Assembly (NCBI GenBank): GCA_008933995.1
Contig: WARS01000034.1
Span: 1,689,501-1,753,500, forward strand
Direction: 5' to 3'
DNA: 64,000 nucleotides
Source of the DNA: Datnioides undecimradiatus
Taxonomy: Eukaryota; Chordata; Actinopteri; Lobotiformes; Datnioididae
Shown piece after piece: positions 13,536-26,865 of the stretch. Every line of letters begins with the position of its first letter. Position 1 is the stretch's first letter. Position numbers and translations under genes: made by a program. The notes under the pieces are model-generated. The model worked only from the letters and a program-made list of their open reading frames with translations. It had not been told where the DNA came from and searched no databases.

Positions 13536-15769
13536 GTGCAAAAGCTGTTACCTGCAGAACTGAACACTTGCAGATTCAAAAGTGTGACTCAGGGGTAGTT
13601 GAGCTGAATTAAAGCAACTTTGAACAAATGCCTTGATCCTTTTAATATTCATTTTATTATTCTTTGTTTGTGTTAAACTCGCCTGTAGATGAGTATTACA
13701 TGTTTGCATGTTGCAGCTGGCTTGCTGTGCATTGCCTTAGGACTATGTAGCTTATGCTAGAAACTAATTTCAATCAACTACCTGCGTGTGGGTTACAGGA
13801 GAAAATAATTTACAATGCTAATTCCTTTGTGTAATTGCACATACAAAAATTTAGATTCATACCTTTTTCCAAGTGCAACTACAAAGGCAAGTTGAATTTT
13901 AATTGTTTTAAAACTTGATTTAAGTGATCACAGCTTTGTTTAAATTGACACTAAATGAGATTTCTCAGTCAGACCACATTAATGCCATTAGATTCACCTC
14001 ATTACTATCTCCTCCTCTTCCTATTATTGCACAGCGAACAGCTCCAAGTCGCCCCAGCATTAATCCCTGATGCCTTGATGAGTGGTGACAGTGATGCGAG
14101 CGCAGCGTCTAAAGCACACACCTATCCACAGACGAGCAGCGATATGAGCAGTGTCAGTCACTGCTGTGCACCAGCTAATGAAGTACAGTGGTTTTGCTCC
14201 ATATTTAATATGTCAGCCGCTGGTGTGTCACTGTGGGACTAAACTGTTGTGACTCTGTGTGAAGAGTCTTGATACAGCGGCTGTCTGTTCAACAGTGCTG
14301 CACTGACACCCTGAGGCCTCCTCGTCACTCCTCCTGTACAAGATGATGAAGTCATCCACGGAGGAGTCTGCAGTTATCTCCTGCATGAGTGGTCGAACAG
14401 ATTTACATTAACACAATGTTGTTTTATATTTTGAAAAGGCGGAAAATAAATGCAATTTGGAATAATTTGCAAACCAATATCGCTTAACATTTTGTGTAAA
14501 AAAAGATTATATTGTCTTCTTGTGCTGCAATAAAGCGCTACATGCACCAAATTCACTCTGAACTGATGAAACAAATTCATTTAAAGGCAATAAGCGGCCT
14601 TATCAACATTTTACAGAGTCTGCAGAACGTTGGCTCAGTGAGATATCATTTTCAGCTTCCTGGGGGAATGTGCCACTGTTCATTTAATCTGTGGCTCCCT
14701 GCAACACTTCCCTCAAAGAGGCGGAAAACAAAGAGAGCTGAGAGAAAGGAAAACACAACTCATATTTCATTAAATCAGTAGGAAACCAGAAAGCAATCAA
14801 TGCAGAACACGACTTTGCCATTTTCTTATCCACTGACTCAGAAATTGAAGGATAGAGATCTTGTCATTTGAAAGCTGAATATTAATTCAGTTTGAGTGAC
14901 GTCTGCAGCGGCTTGTGCGCAGTAAAAACCAAGCGTGCGTGTAAAAGTGCACTCGCATCAATATTTTGTCAAAGCTGATCATTCATTACCAATTTCTCGA
15001 CATTCAGAGAGTGTAAACACACTGTCTTATTGATTAAAAGCCAGTGGCGTAAAGAAGCAGCTCTTCTAAGCACCAAAATCTATATTCTTTCAACTGGAAC
15101 TGGATGAAATTGGGAGATAATTAGACATAAGAGGTTTTCCCAAAGGTGGCAAAGGAGCTTAAGCATAATATCATTTGATGGCAAGATAAAACCACGGGAG
15201 TGTTTTTATGTAAAAGTTGGAGTTGGCAAAACAATTTTTGACCTTGTGTTTGAGCACATTTTCCTTCAAATCTAAGGCATAATAAAGTTCAATCACATCA
15301 GTCCAGAATGATGGAGCAGTACTATTAGTCTCTATATATAACATTTGCAAAATTTCAAAGACATCTCTGCTTTGCAGCCTCCACTGAGTGTCACAGGATG
15401 TGACAGCAGGCTGTGGGGACCACTGTGCTCTGCAGTGACACTCTGTCCACTCGCATCAACAGCACCGTTTCCCTGCAGCGGCCTGTCGCTATTCTGCCTT
15501 TAACCACCTGCTCAGGGGGGAAGTAAAGCAACTATGGCAACACCTGCCCACATCTGTGCCTCTGCAGCCACCCAGTCACTGTTTTTATGGGTCACAAGAT
15601 GATGGCTGGTCATTTTTCTGATGGCCTAGTCCAAAATGCTAGCAGGCTGCTGAGGAAGTGCAGAGGCTGTAGTTGTAGGATTTAATGTTGCTGCATGTGC
15701 AACTGAATTTATTGATTTTAGTAAAGGAAAAGCTTGCTTGAAAACAGTTTGCAGAGTTTTTGTAGTGAT

Positions 15770-15935
15770 GAACCCTTAACAAAGCAGTTTGGCATTTTAG
15801 TTTAGAGTTAGCGTTGCTTAGCATGAAGGCTGAAAATGGGAAAAACAGGTAGCTTGGCTTTATAAGCACCTCTACAGCTCACTTAAATTTAAACTTGTGC
15901 TAAGCTAAGCTAACCACCTGCTGGCTCTAGCTGCC
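15770..15935 (+). repeat. TTAGCTTAGC-family dispersed repeat, copy 3
   Basis: Shared blocks: TTGCTTAGCATGAAGGCTGAAAATGGG, AACAGGTAGCTTGGCTTT, AGCACCTCTACAGCTCACT and then, in inverted form, CTAAGCTAAGCTAACCACCTGCTGGCT. The inverted TTAGCTTAGC block at the far end supports a palindromic element. Confidence 0.65.
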
Positions 15936-18900
15936 ACTCTACAGCATGTTAGCATCTTTTGGCTCACTGCTGGGTGTTTATGACTCCTACATTACTGTTC
16001 TGGTTCACTAACACTTCTTTCATCTGTTTCATTTCCAGGTGCACGCAGCTGGTTTCTGCTAAAATCCCTGATTATTAGCCCCAAACAGACAAACACCTAA
16101 TTGCAAGCAGGTAAAGTTAGCAGATAAACTGATATTGGTCTCGGGCGTTGGTTGAAAAAGAACTAAAATTGGAGTGAATATTGGCTTCTTGGATCAAATC
16201 GGTATTGCCCTGTGTCTGCTAAATGTGTTAATATGTAACTGTTTGCTAATGTGTAATCCATATCAGCTTCGTAAGGTGACTGAGGTGATGATTGCATTAG
16301 ACTGTCAGGTGTTCCTGTTATCTTGTCTTATTTCTTATTATCTGCGTTAAACAACTGAAATATCAAACATCTGAGACATAAATATTCTCCTCCATCAGAC
16401 ACGAAACTCTTCGATGCAGCCTGATAAGCCCCTTGTTTATGTGTCAGGGCTGCAGTGCATGATGGTGATTAAATTTCAGCACTTATCTTTATCATCGTCA
16501 CAGTCGGGGTCTGCATTTATCAGAAGATTAAATTAATTCAAATGTGAACCGATCTCAGCGCAGAGGGATCAGTCTGCCGCGCTGTCACACGCACACTGAG
16601 AATCAGACGGCGGGAGATAAAAAGCGGAAAATGAACTGACTTAGTTTGTGATGAACTGGGACGTGTTGAGTGTTGAATCCATCAGGTCAGATTGTATCTG
16701 CAGCAACTGTTAAAATCTTTAATGTTCATATATGTGAACAATAACAGAGGGGAGCGGGAAAATAGAGGTCTGCATTTATATATGTACATTTTTCTTCTTC
16801 AGTTTGTATGTAAGTGCTTTTCATACTGAACCATCCACAGACGAGCATGTGAATTTAGCCTGGGTGGTTTTCTTTTGAAATTCAGTCAGGAATTAAAGCA
16901 TTAAACAAACTACCTGCGCAGCGATGTGTCTTGAATTTGAGTGAGAACGATATCTCCCACCCTGTCGCAGAAGTTATTAACAAACAGAGAATGCTGCCAG
17001 CGTTTAGTGAGGGGGGGGTTTAGTATTCATCTCAGCACACTGAGGAGATTACATTTCTGTAGCTCTCCTGTGTTGCTGGAAGATGGACTTGGACCAACAC
17101 ATTCATTCATTTCAAAGTTTTGTCCTCACAAACAAAGTTATGATAGTGACGCTCTGGTGGTAAAACCAGCAGCTGTACAACACAAAGACACAAACTTCTA
17201 TTAATATCCAAACTTTTTCATTGCTTTTGTAACATCATTTGGAAATCAAGCAATGTAATGTCGTATAAAGGCAAAGAGCAATATGCTGCGTGATGTCGCC
17301 GAACCCTAAAACTCCCAGGCAAATATTGCCGGAGTATATTTAATTTAAAACTTTTCCATTTGCACAGCGTGAGTGCAAACACTGAGTCAGAGCTTTAGAG
17401 GCAGGTGAACCAGGTGGAGAGACAGAAACAGGAAACGGCTCGTAGCTGGATATTCATTGTTGTGTTGATGGTAGAGGCAGTTTGTGCTGCAGAACAAATC
17501 AAAGGCACGTTTCAATCGATGCATATTTGCTTGTCAAGCTTCATACAACCTGAGCTCCTGGCTGCTCCCTCAGTAAATATCATCAGCACAAGAAAGTGAG
17601 CAACTGGGGACTCCACGTTTCCGATTCTGCAATTTCACACGTAACTCGTTTTGAAAAAGAAATTCACCAAATCTCATCTGCAAATCTAATTCGCCTCACA
17701 ATGCCAGACTCCCTGATGATGAGAAGAGATTAAATGGAGCCGAACCAGATGTGCAGCAATAAAGTATGGAAGCACAAAGATTAAATTCCATCAGAAGTTG
17801 CAACAGGAGCAAATTAATTTTAACTTTAATTTCCAGTTTAATTTTTCAAAAACACTTCAGAACTCACTTTAAACTGTAATTAAAATATGGTTTTACAAAG
17901 AAAATCAGTATATTCTCTGGATCCTGTCTCACTGCTGACTTGACTACTTTAAAAGTGTGATGAAAAGACTGTTTTGCAGTGACAGTGCCCCCTGTATTCA
18001 TTCTTTTAAAATAGTCTCAGTTTAGTTTCTGTCTGATTATGTTGGTATTAATAATGTCTCGCAGGTTTAATGTTGGGGTGCATCCAAAATAATCTGTAAT
18101 ATCACTTTAATTCCAATGCCCACATGGGCAGCTGGGGTGGGGGTGATGATAGCTGATGTAGCCTGATCTTGTTCAGGCTCTGAAACACCTTTCAGTTCAC
18201 ACCTTTATCATTTATACAGTATTGCAGCTAAGCATTTTATACTGTAGAGTGGAGAGAAACCGCTGGGTCAAATGAGTTTCTACAACACTCAGTGGTCCAC
18301 AAACAGCAGCTGTTGTTTTTTGTTGTTCAGAGATCTGCAGATCAAGCTGACCTGGAGTCTGAGCTGCACCTTTTCTCTGTGGATCTGCTCTCTTCTTTGT
18401 CTGCAGCTTTTCTGCCCTGCAGAGCCCACCTGGGCCAGGAATGAGTTTGCTACCAAAAGACCAGTTGCTTTTTCATGGGTGTGCCAGTCGCTCAGCAGAG
18501 GACCACAGCCGGCTGCCTCTGCAGAGCAGCTCGGCCTCACTCAGAAGATAATCTGCGTCATTTTGTTTGACGAAGCTAAAATGTCGTAACATTTTAGGAG
18601 AAAACAGCTAAAAGGTCTCGTATAATGAGGTGGCAACTCATTTACATTTTTGTATATTTAGTGATACTTTTTAACATGCATGCATGTATATCTCGTCCCT
18701 CCACGTCTATAGAACTCCAGATGCCAAAACACTGGAGGTGAAAAGCACCAAAACATGTAAATCTGTAAGATGCTTAACTCCCACACAGCACCTGTTCTCT
18801 CTGTCTGTGACTCAGCCAATCTGCTGGCTCCCTTACACCAACTAACATCTCCTCTGTGTCTCTGAGGACACATAAAGGTATATATGCCTCACACACACAC

Positions 18901-21854
18901 ACACACAGAGCAGGACGAACCCTGTCTCAGACTTAATCCTGGTTCGTTTGTCTTCCAGGAAACAAGCCACTGTGACGGCGGCTTTTGTTGCAGCACTATC
19001 CCATGCCTGGAAGATAAAAAACTCCCCGTTTTACCTCCCAAAACTACAAAACACAGAAAACAAAAGAAAACCACAAAGAGCCCGAGGCGTCACTTTGTTT
19101 TTTTGACCAGCTTCAACTTAAACTGATTGCAGACACATGAAATCCTGTCCATGGATGACAGTATTGACAAACCTAAGAGCTCTGTTTCTGACCTTTGTTC
19201 ACAGTGAGTTATAGTTTATTGCTGTGCGCTTGGCTGTATGTCTTTTCACCACCAGTTTCTGCTGCCATGTGAGCAAATAATCCCATCAGTTCTGCTTCAC
19301 TTTTCCACTGATGTCGCCACTGCACTTTTGTTCAACTTTTAATTTTAATGTACTCAGAAACTACAAGGACAGGAAGGGTTTTTTTGACTATGTGTCAAAA
19401 CATTGTTGTTGTTGCTGCGGGCCAAAAAATACCATTTGATTCTCATTATTTACAAAAGTAATGGGCTCTTTAATTGGCCCTGCCATTGTGCTTTTTGCCT
19501 GCACGTCTTGAAATAATCAAATCAGATCCAAATCAATTCCAAAACATATTACGTTGCGTCATCACAGAACAAAAACTCCTCAGAGGAACTGGAGGAGGAG
19601 ATTTAGCAATCCCTCCTCGGGCTGCAAGCTGCATGCATCAATAACAAAACATCACATGTACTGGAACTGTTACATCTGCTGCTAATGGATAGATTATGAG
19701 ACTATGGGTCCCTGGGCACAAACACGTGTGTTGCTCTCAGTCATTTTGAGTCTGATCTCCTCTGACACATCTCTGCATAAATATCATACATATTACCATA
19801 ACATGTTGTACAGAACATTAAAGAACACCATCAAAAATAAACCAAACCTAACATGTAAGAGCATCTCTGGCTGTTGTCTGCTGCTCTCAGCCCACTGGCT
19901 CCTACTAAAGATGTAAATGGGTAAAAAGAAGCCACTGGTATATGGTTTCAGTTTTTCAGAAATCAAAATAATTTATTTTAACGACGGGGCACTGTAGGTT
20001 ATAGGAACCATCACTCAAATGAGAGGAAACAGTGTCTTTGTTAGGGACTATTTTCAGCAGTGGATTAATCCACATTTGGTTTACAGGGGGGGACGGTGTG
20101 TGTGTGAGACTGAGTGACAGAAGGATCATATCAGCCTCCTTGTTCTTTTATTAGGTTTTGGACAACAATGGAGCTCCGAGGCTCAGAGGAATAATATATT
20201 AGGCTTTGAATACACACACATTTGTTAGTTGGAGACATTCATTGTTGAATTTCCTGTCAAACAAGCTTGACAGGAAGAGGATTTAAAGCCAAATTGTGAG
20301 CTTGTAGCCGTTTTATGAGCGTAAAAATTAATATAAACAGTAAAAATAAGGTTAAATCAGACACAGGATCAGAACATACTCTGCTGAGGACATGATCAGG
20401 ATAAGAAACATCTGTACACACCAACTGAAAGCACTTAGTTTGCTGGTAAAACACTCTGCAAAAGGAATAAATATGTAAACAAACAGCAACATTTCAGGTG
20501 CTTCCACTGACTACAATAACCAAAGGGCAAAGTGTGTGTGTGTGTATGTGAGTGTCCACATGTGCATCTAACTGTGTCTGAGGAGAGGAGCATGTCATGT
20601 TTACACAATCTGACAAGCGAATCTATAGCAGAGCAGAAAAAAAAGAAAAATAATGCTCAGCCACTGGAGTAAAAGTCTGCAGCTTCAGAATTTGAAAAGA
20701 TAAGTCTTCTATAACACACATCACAGATATGACATATCTGGGTCTCCACCAGCGTGGAAAAATTGTCTCAGACTCGTACAAGTGAAGTCACAACAACTCT
20801 CTGTCACATTTCTGCTCCGTGCCTCCGTTGGTGAGTCAGTTTGGTTCAAGATTTTAGGTTTAAATTAGTCAAGCTGCTCCTGCTGTGTCGGATGATGTCA
20901 CAGACACACGCAAAGACTCTTTGTGGGAAAACACCGTCACTATGCAGAATGTACAGTTTATGGAGGCTTTGAAAACTCTTAGTTGGCTTTTAGCTTCATT
21001 TAGTAAAAAGGATACATTTGACATATATACGTGCAAAAAGCCAAATCTGTGTCGTGTATCTGCTTGTAGTGTAGAACACACGCACGAGCATTGTCAACGG
21101 GATCCTGCAGCATGCACCCCCGGCATCCGGCTGTCACTAGGGCAACAGGATGTGCGTTCATGTGGAGTAAATGCTCTCACAAGGAGAGAAAAACCATAAA
21201 AGCGATGGCATATTTGGGTTATTATTTGGGTTTCGAGTGGAAACGGGAAACAAGCTGTGTGATTTCAGGGGTAATTTTAACTTTACTTTCACACTGCTTG
21301 GGATTTAGCTATATGTTGACCACCTGATGAGGCAGCACACAAATTGAACAAGTGACAGATTACTTTTAAAATCTTTATAAATCTGAACACAGTCCTGTAA
21401 CATGAGCTGGTTCAAAAGGGTCAAAGGGTCAGCTTTTTATGAATTACAGTAAAACACGCTTTATGCAATGCATTGTCCAAAACATATAAAATTAAATATA
21501 TCTTTTAAAAAATAGTAGAGAGAGATATTAACATTGTGTTGGTCAATTTGCTTAAAGTAACAAAAATAATCTTGTCCTCATAAAATAGTTCACCATGTAA
21601 GACGGTCTCCTGCTCAGCTTTATCTCATTTAAACATTCAAACTGTTTTCCCCTCTGTCCTTCTGCTTATTCAACTCAACTACAGCGCACTTTTCCAACAT
21701 GTCAGCAAGTTTGTCCATCGCCGACTCTATCGAGAGTAACTTGAAAGCAGCATCTGACTGCGACTTGGCTCTCTAAGCCTCTGGATAGACTCCCACTGCC
21801 ATCCTCTGGCTTTCACATCCACAAAGAGGAAAGAAAGAGAGAGAGAACCCCTTC

Positions 21855-21857
<3 letters not shown>

Positions 21858-21901
<44 letters not shown>
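21858..21901. repeat. (AC)22 microsatellite
   Basis: Uninterrupted AC dinucleotides, preceded about 10 bases earlier by a short GA-rich tract. Confidence 0.97.
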
Positions 21902-21904
<3 letters not shown>

Positions 21905-24334
21905 TAAAAGTGTGTAGGAAGCTTGTGGAAAACACACAGGAGATAATAACTAACGTGTCAAACCTGGAGCGAGATCAAAGCAGCCGGGCTGACAGGAAAC
22001 CTTCTTACCGACACAGCAGCAGTAGGTAGGGGTGGAGAATTTACATGTTATGCAATGCGTTGGCTGTCGCATTAACACTCAAAACATCCCTAAAAGTTCT
22101 CAATGAAATGTTCCCATTAGCCTTCCAATGAACCCAACAACCTTCAAATCCTTCCGTGGCAGTAATTCAGCATTGTGTAGGAACAAAGCCTAAATCCCAC
22201 GTATGTCTGCTGCCGTATTATGGGATATTATTTCCAAATGCCAGTCGCAGCAATGCAGAAGTTTGGTGTTAATTGATCTTCTATGGTTGCACAGATCCCT
22301 AAAAGCAATTAATTGCTTTGCAGTTTTGTTCTCTGCAACTGCAGACTAATTGTGTTTTCATCAGAGGCGAGGGAAGAGCCTGGGCGCACCTGCAGCGCTT
22401 TTTTAATTAGTCATTTTTCTGAGGCTCTATTAAAGAGACTAATCTGTGGAGAGATGCTGGAGTCTCTTGATGTTTTGCTCCTCACTCCCACACAGCTTTA
22501 CCCAGAGAATGTGAGGACAATAAAGTAGAATAAAAAAAACAGGTGGAGGGGTGGAGGAATGACAGCACGTCAGATCTGTCTTTGCTCTGGTCCCACTTCA
22601 TCTGAATGAAGGTTTTGTGTGACAGCTTCAAGCGTACCCTTGGAAACTGAAGCCGAGTTGAGCATCTCGTGTGCCACAGCAACTTCTAGCTTTTCCCAGA
22701 GATGCAGTTCCTTTAAATTTTTATTATTCCTATCAATTCTTTGGACAGCTCTGTCACTGAATCTCTGTCTGTTGCCACCAATGTCCCAACACTAAGGCTT
22801 TAACTAGTAAAATAAAATACACTCACTGATCTCAGTAACGCTCAATAAACTGTCATAAAAAAATATATTTATTGCAAGACGGACAACACATCGTGCTCAC
22901 TGTTTTTGAAGATCGCCAAAGAAGATAACGTGTCATTGATCATATGTTAGAAATGGAAATGGAAACCCTTGCAGTAGCTCATAAATGGAGCGTTTCATCT
23001 TGGCCTGTTCATATCAGCTAATCAATATTCTTTGATCTGCATGTTTACATACGCACAACCTTTCTGTCATCTCTCTGTTCGGGCAGTCAGTCAGGCTCCC
23101 AGTTTAATTATTATTTTTTTGGTAAATTCACACATTTTCTATTTTATAATGATGTGAACTACAGTGTAACACCGCCCAAACACAGTCCCTGCATGAACAA
23201 ACTGGTGGGTTCCATCACTCACACCCTATAACTGCATACTGGAGTTTGTACTTATGCCAAAAACAAAAAACCTAACATGAATAACTCAGTCGCTCTCTGT
23301 GACTGATAACATTATTGAGAGGGATATCAGAGGAAGATTAAGTGCTGAACAATGAGACGAGGTGAATGTTTCTTGCCAAAAACGTCAAGACTGATGAAAT
23401 AATAGAAATTACAAAATCATCTCAGCCTGGAAAGATCCATCCAGTACTTTCTGTCAATTTACCAAAACGTGTTAGGCGTCCAACAAACGTCTGATTAAGC
23501 AATGAATCTATTATATACAATGGTACTGAGGCTGATAAAGACTAGTTTATACAAAAAATGAGTCATTCTGAGCAGGAGCTTGAAATAAAGGTCAAGTGCT
23601 CTGAGGTACGCACAAAACTCCTGTTATTACAGCGATTTGTTTATCAGGTATGTGGCATCATCAACATCATCAATAGAAAAACACTTGGGAGATAAAATAT
23701 GCCATCAATGCCAAAGTAAAGACCTGGTGACGCTAAGAGGAGCCGTTCAAGCAAATGAAAAGTGTTTTAAAGGGAGGGCAGCTACCAGGATGTTAGGAGA
23801 GACCCCCCCCCACTCTCTGTTTCTCTATTTCTTCCTCCGTTTGCCCCTTTGAACTCAGCCAGCTTCAGTAGTCCCAGCTGAGAGGAAGGAAAGACGAAGG
23901 GAAAGAGGAGAGCTGAGGGTGATTGGAGGGATGGTGGGAGGTGTGTGTGTGGGGGGCACTTCCTGCACAACCTCCAGCAGTTAAGGATCTGAGAGGAGAT
24001 GAGCTCCTTCACCCAGCAGACACACTGCAGCAAAGCCCCATTACACAGAAGGTCAAAGTGGAAAGAAACACATTCTTCAAGAGGGGTCTGAAAGTTATAA
24101 ATCCAGTTTAGAGGAGATTGTTCTGGTAATGAAAGTAAGAAAACGATAGACATGATTTTGTCATCCATGTGTTCAAGGTCAAGTGTCCTAAGCTGAAACT
24201 AACATTACAGATGTTACTTAAACGACAGCAACAAGGACCAAAAACATGCACCTGAAGTGAATCAGCTCGTCTTTGCACACTTTGCAAAAAGAAGTCTAGT
24301 CAATGTATTTTCATAGATTTCGCTTTGTAATAAG

Positions 24335-24450
24335 AGCCATGCTAGCATCTCCAAGAGGCTAATATGAGCACGCTGACGTGTTCACAATGACAATAACGTG
24401 CAAGTAATGTTTAACGTGTTTATCATTATCAACATTTTAGTGGCGCATTT
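24335..24450 (+). repeat. GCTAGCAGCTCT / ATGCTAA-type dispersed repeat, copy 2
   Basis: CATGCTAGCATCTCC, AGGCTAATATGAGCACGCTGACGTGTTCACAATGACAATAA and AATGTTTAACGTG match the order seen in copies 1 and 3, with many substitutions. Confidence 0.5.
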
Positions 24451-25016
24451 GTGTGTTTTTGTTGACTTTTTGTGCATAACTTGTCTTATTCAGCTTAAAG
24501 ATGTAGCTTTAATTCATCCCTGCCAGAAAAAAAAACTTAAACTTGTTCTGAACAATCAGTGCTTAATGTTATTTTCATTATCTGTAGCAGCAAATGCGTG
24601 TCTGATTAATATGTGATGAGGCAATTATCCCTGTCATTAGATAGATATGGGTTTTTTTCTTTTCTCCAGTGAACAAATATTGATCATATGCTTCAGCAAA
24701 ACATTAAATGAGGGTATAGGCAGGATGTGGTCAAACTGCTGTCATCTGATACAGGAGACTGGTTGGAGGAAGTAGCTGTATTGATTCCCCTGTGTGTGCG
24801 CGTGTGTGCGTGCGTCTGCTTTGCCTGGTAACCTGTGTGCAAGCAAGTATCTATCTTCTAGTATCCTGAAAGATAACAGCTCAGCTTTGCTTAGCTTGCA
24901 GAAACAGTCAAAACAGTGACATAAAATAAAAACTGTCTGTGAACAGGGTTCACATTGTCACATTAAGTTTTCCCCCCACATGTGAAGCAGCTGCAGTCAG
25001 ATTATTATCATCTCTG

Positions 25017-25077
25017 AGATAGATAGATAGATAGATAGATACTTTATTAATCCCAAAGGAAACTCAGGAAATTCTGT
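25017..25077 (-). mobile_element. Retroelement 3' tail with (AGAT)n
   Basis: Read on the minus strand, the segment ends in GGGATTAATAAAGTATC followed by (ATCT)6. This is the characteristic 3' end of a widespread class of fish LINE/SINE elements whose tails end in short tandem repeats. The body would extend to higher coordinates from 25077, but I could not identify it, so this may be a strongly 5'-truncated insertion. Confidence 0.6.
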
Positions 25078-26744
25078 ATTTACTGACCTACTATTTAGCA
25101 AAATGTACAGTTACAACTGGCTCAAGGTTGAAGAAGTGGACGCTAAAAGACAAAACTGGAAAAGCAACAAAGACGAAGGTCAATAGGCCACAAACACTGA
25201 CATAAGATTGGAACATGGACTATAGAGCGGCATATACACAGCGGGTAACAACTGTTTAGACCTTCAGTGGAAGCAAAAGTCCAAAACTTGAAATTAAAAT
25301 CAAAAGTTTTCAAAGATTCGACAACAGTGACACAAAGGTCTGAGCTGGCAGGCGACCTGTTTCCAAACTCCGAAGGGCTCGCAGGGAGAGTGGATGTGAC
25401 ATGTTAAATCAAAGCCGGACCTTGGTTCCACTCCTGTCTCATAAGTCTGATTTTTAATAACCCTCAATGGCATTTTTAGCTGCTAGTCAAAGGCCTACAG
25501 TTTTACCGTTTCTGCAGCTTCTCTGTTTGATATCTATTCAACATGAAACATGTGAGAACACGTCGCACGTGTCACTCACAATACTCAGTACAGATCAATG
25601 CTGAATGTGAGATGATTCAAAAAAAATCTAATTCACAAGGTCATGTATCAGTGCTCCCCACGCACCCATTGCTTTACATGGATCAATGCTAAGCCAACAT
25701 GGATGACTGCTGGGTTACATGGTCTGCTTTGATTTATTATTAATAATGGTGAGGTGCTGCTTTTTAGTGTGTTTGGGGTGTGTGTGAGAGAGATTCCTCA
25801 GAGGACTTTTTTGTGCACACAGCATATATTATTGGAAGTAGCCACGAGAAAAAAATTGTCCTTGGCAAATTTCCTGGAAAAAGTTTTCAGTGTCATTGTT
25901 TGGCTTGTTATTAATGTGGCTGTGGAGCCATGATGCAGCCATTAAAGTCATCATCAATATCATTGTTGCCATCATCCCACTTGTCTTGAATCAATGCCGC
26001 AAAACAACTCTGTGTCCTTTTGTGTCTTCAGGACCCTTAAACAAAGAAAAAATAACGTTAAGTGAGTCATTTTTAGCCTCTTCTCATCAGAGTCTACGTT
26101 GTGTAAAACACACAAGCTGCCATTCCTCTTCAAAACAAAATGCTTGACATCCACATTCGGCCAAAGCAAACCCAGTCTTATGCTCAACCACACAAAGAAA
26201 GAGCTGTCTCTTCCTTATGAGAAAAGGAAGCCTTGAGCCTATCCTGCTGTTTAAAGCAGGTAAACACACGCAAGTGAATCACAATCAGGTAGACAACAGT
26301 CAAGGATTAACTGCAGATGCCTGACAGAGTCTGTCTTTGGTTCAAATGCACAGAGCAACAAAAATACTTCAAGTTCAAGAATTTAAGTCCTCCATTCTTC
26401 CACTGCACACATACAGTTTAAAACGATAACAGCAGCAGATTTACCATTTAAATTGAGAGTAATTAAACTAATTCAATTAAATTGAACTTAAACAACCAGT
26501 CTTCAGATTGGAAATAAAGGACCGAATATAATACAACTTTACGGTTAAGAATCTAATTAAAATGCCATTGGCTCGGACTCTGGTTGAACACTGGTTGGAC
26601 TTTCTATGGAAAAACTTATTCGGACAAGCAACAACTGTCGACTATGTTTTGCTGTAACACTAAGAATGAGGACTAACTGATGAGTTTGGCTAGTGTAAAG
26701 TTATGCTGGGTATAGGGTTTGGCTGGAGTTGCCGGCCATTTATC

Positions 26745-26865
26745 AAACAAAGAGCAGACATAGCTGCTAACGTTAGCGTGCAGTCTGCAGTCATAGTTAG
26801 ACACATTAGCCACATAGCAGGTTAGCCTGGATAAGTGTTGATCCTTTAAAGGAATAGCATAAATT
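26745..26865. repeat. Possible TTAGC-rich repeat fragment
   Basis: TTAGCGTGCAGTCTGCAGTC...ACATTAGCCACATAGCAGGTTAGCC followed by CCTTTAAAGGAATAGC resembles the ends of the TTAGCTTAGC family, but the internal order is not clear. Confidence 0.35.

Larger units (their letters stand above)
7306..16120. other. Non-coding stretch between the LINE fragment and repeat copy 3
   Basis: No gene recognised. Contains the (CA)21 tract at 10301, an (AATA)n run at 13008-13023 and TTAGCTTAGC-family copies at 13340 and 15770. The remaining sequence is high-complexity and AT-rich. The largest open frame (minus strand, 11476-11084) lacks any recognisable domain. Confidence 0.65.
16121..25016. other. Non-coding stretch, 3' side of rnd3
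   Basis: No gene recognised. Contains the (AC)22 tract at 21858, a repeat fragment at 24335 and a homeodomain-site-rich block at 22270-22460 that could be regulatory. I see nothing else distinctive. Confidence 0.65.

Noticed and set aside
23782-24168. 128-codon open frame on the minus strand
   Set aside because: No recognisable domain; composition is that of surrounding non-coding DNA.
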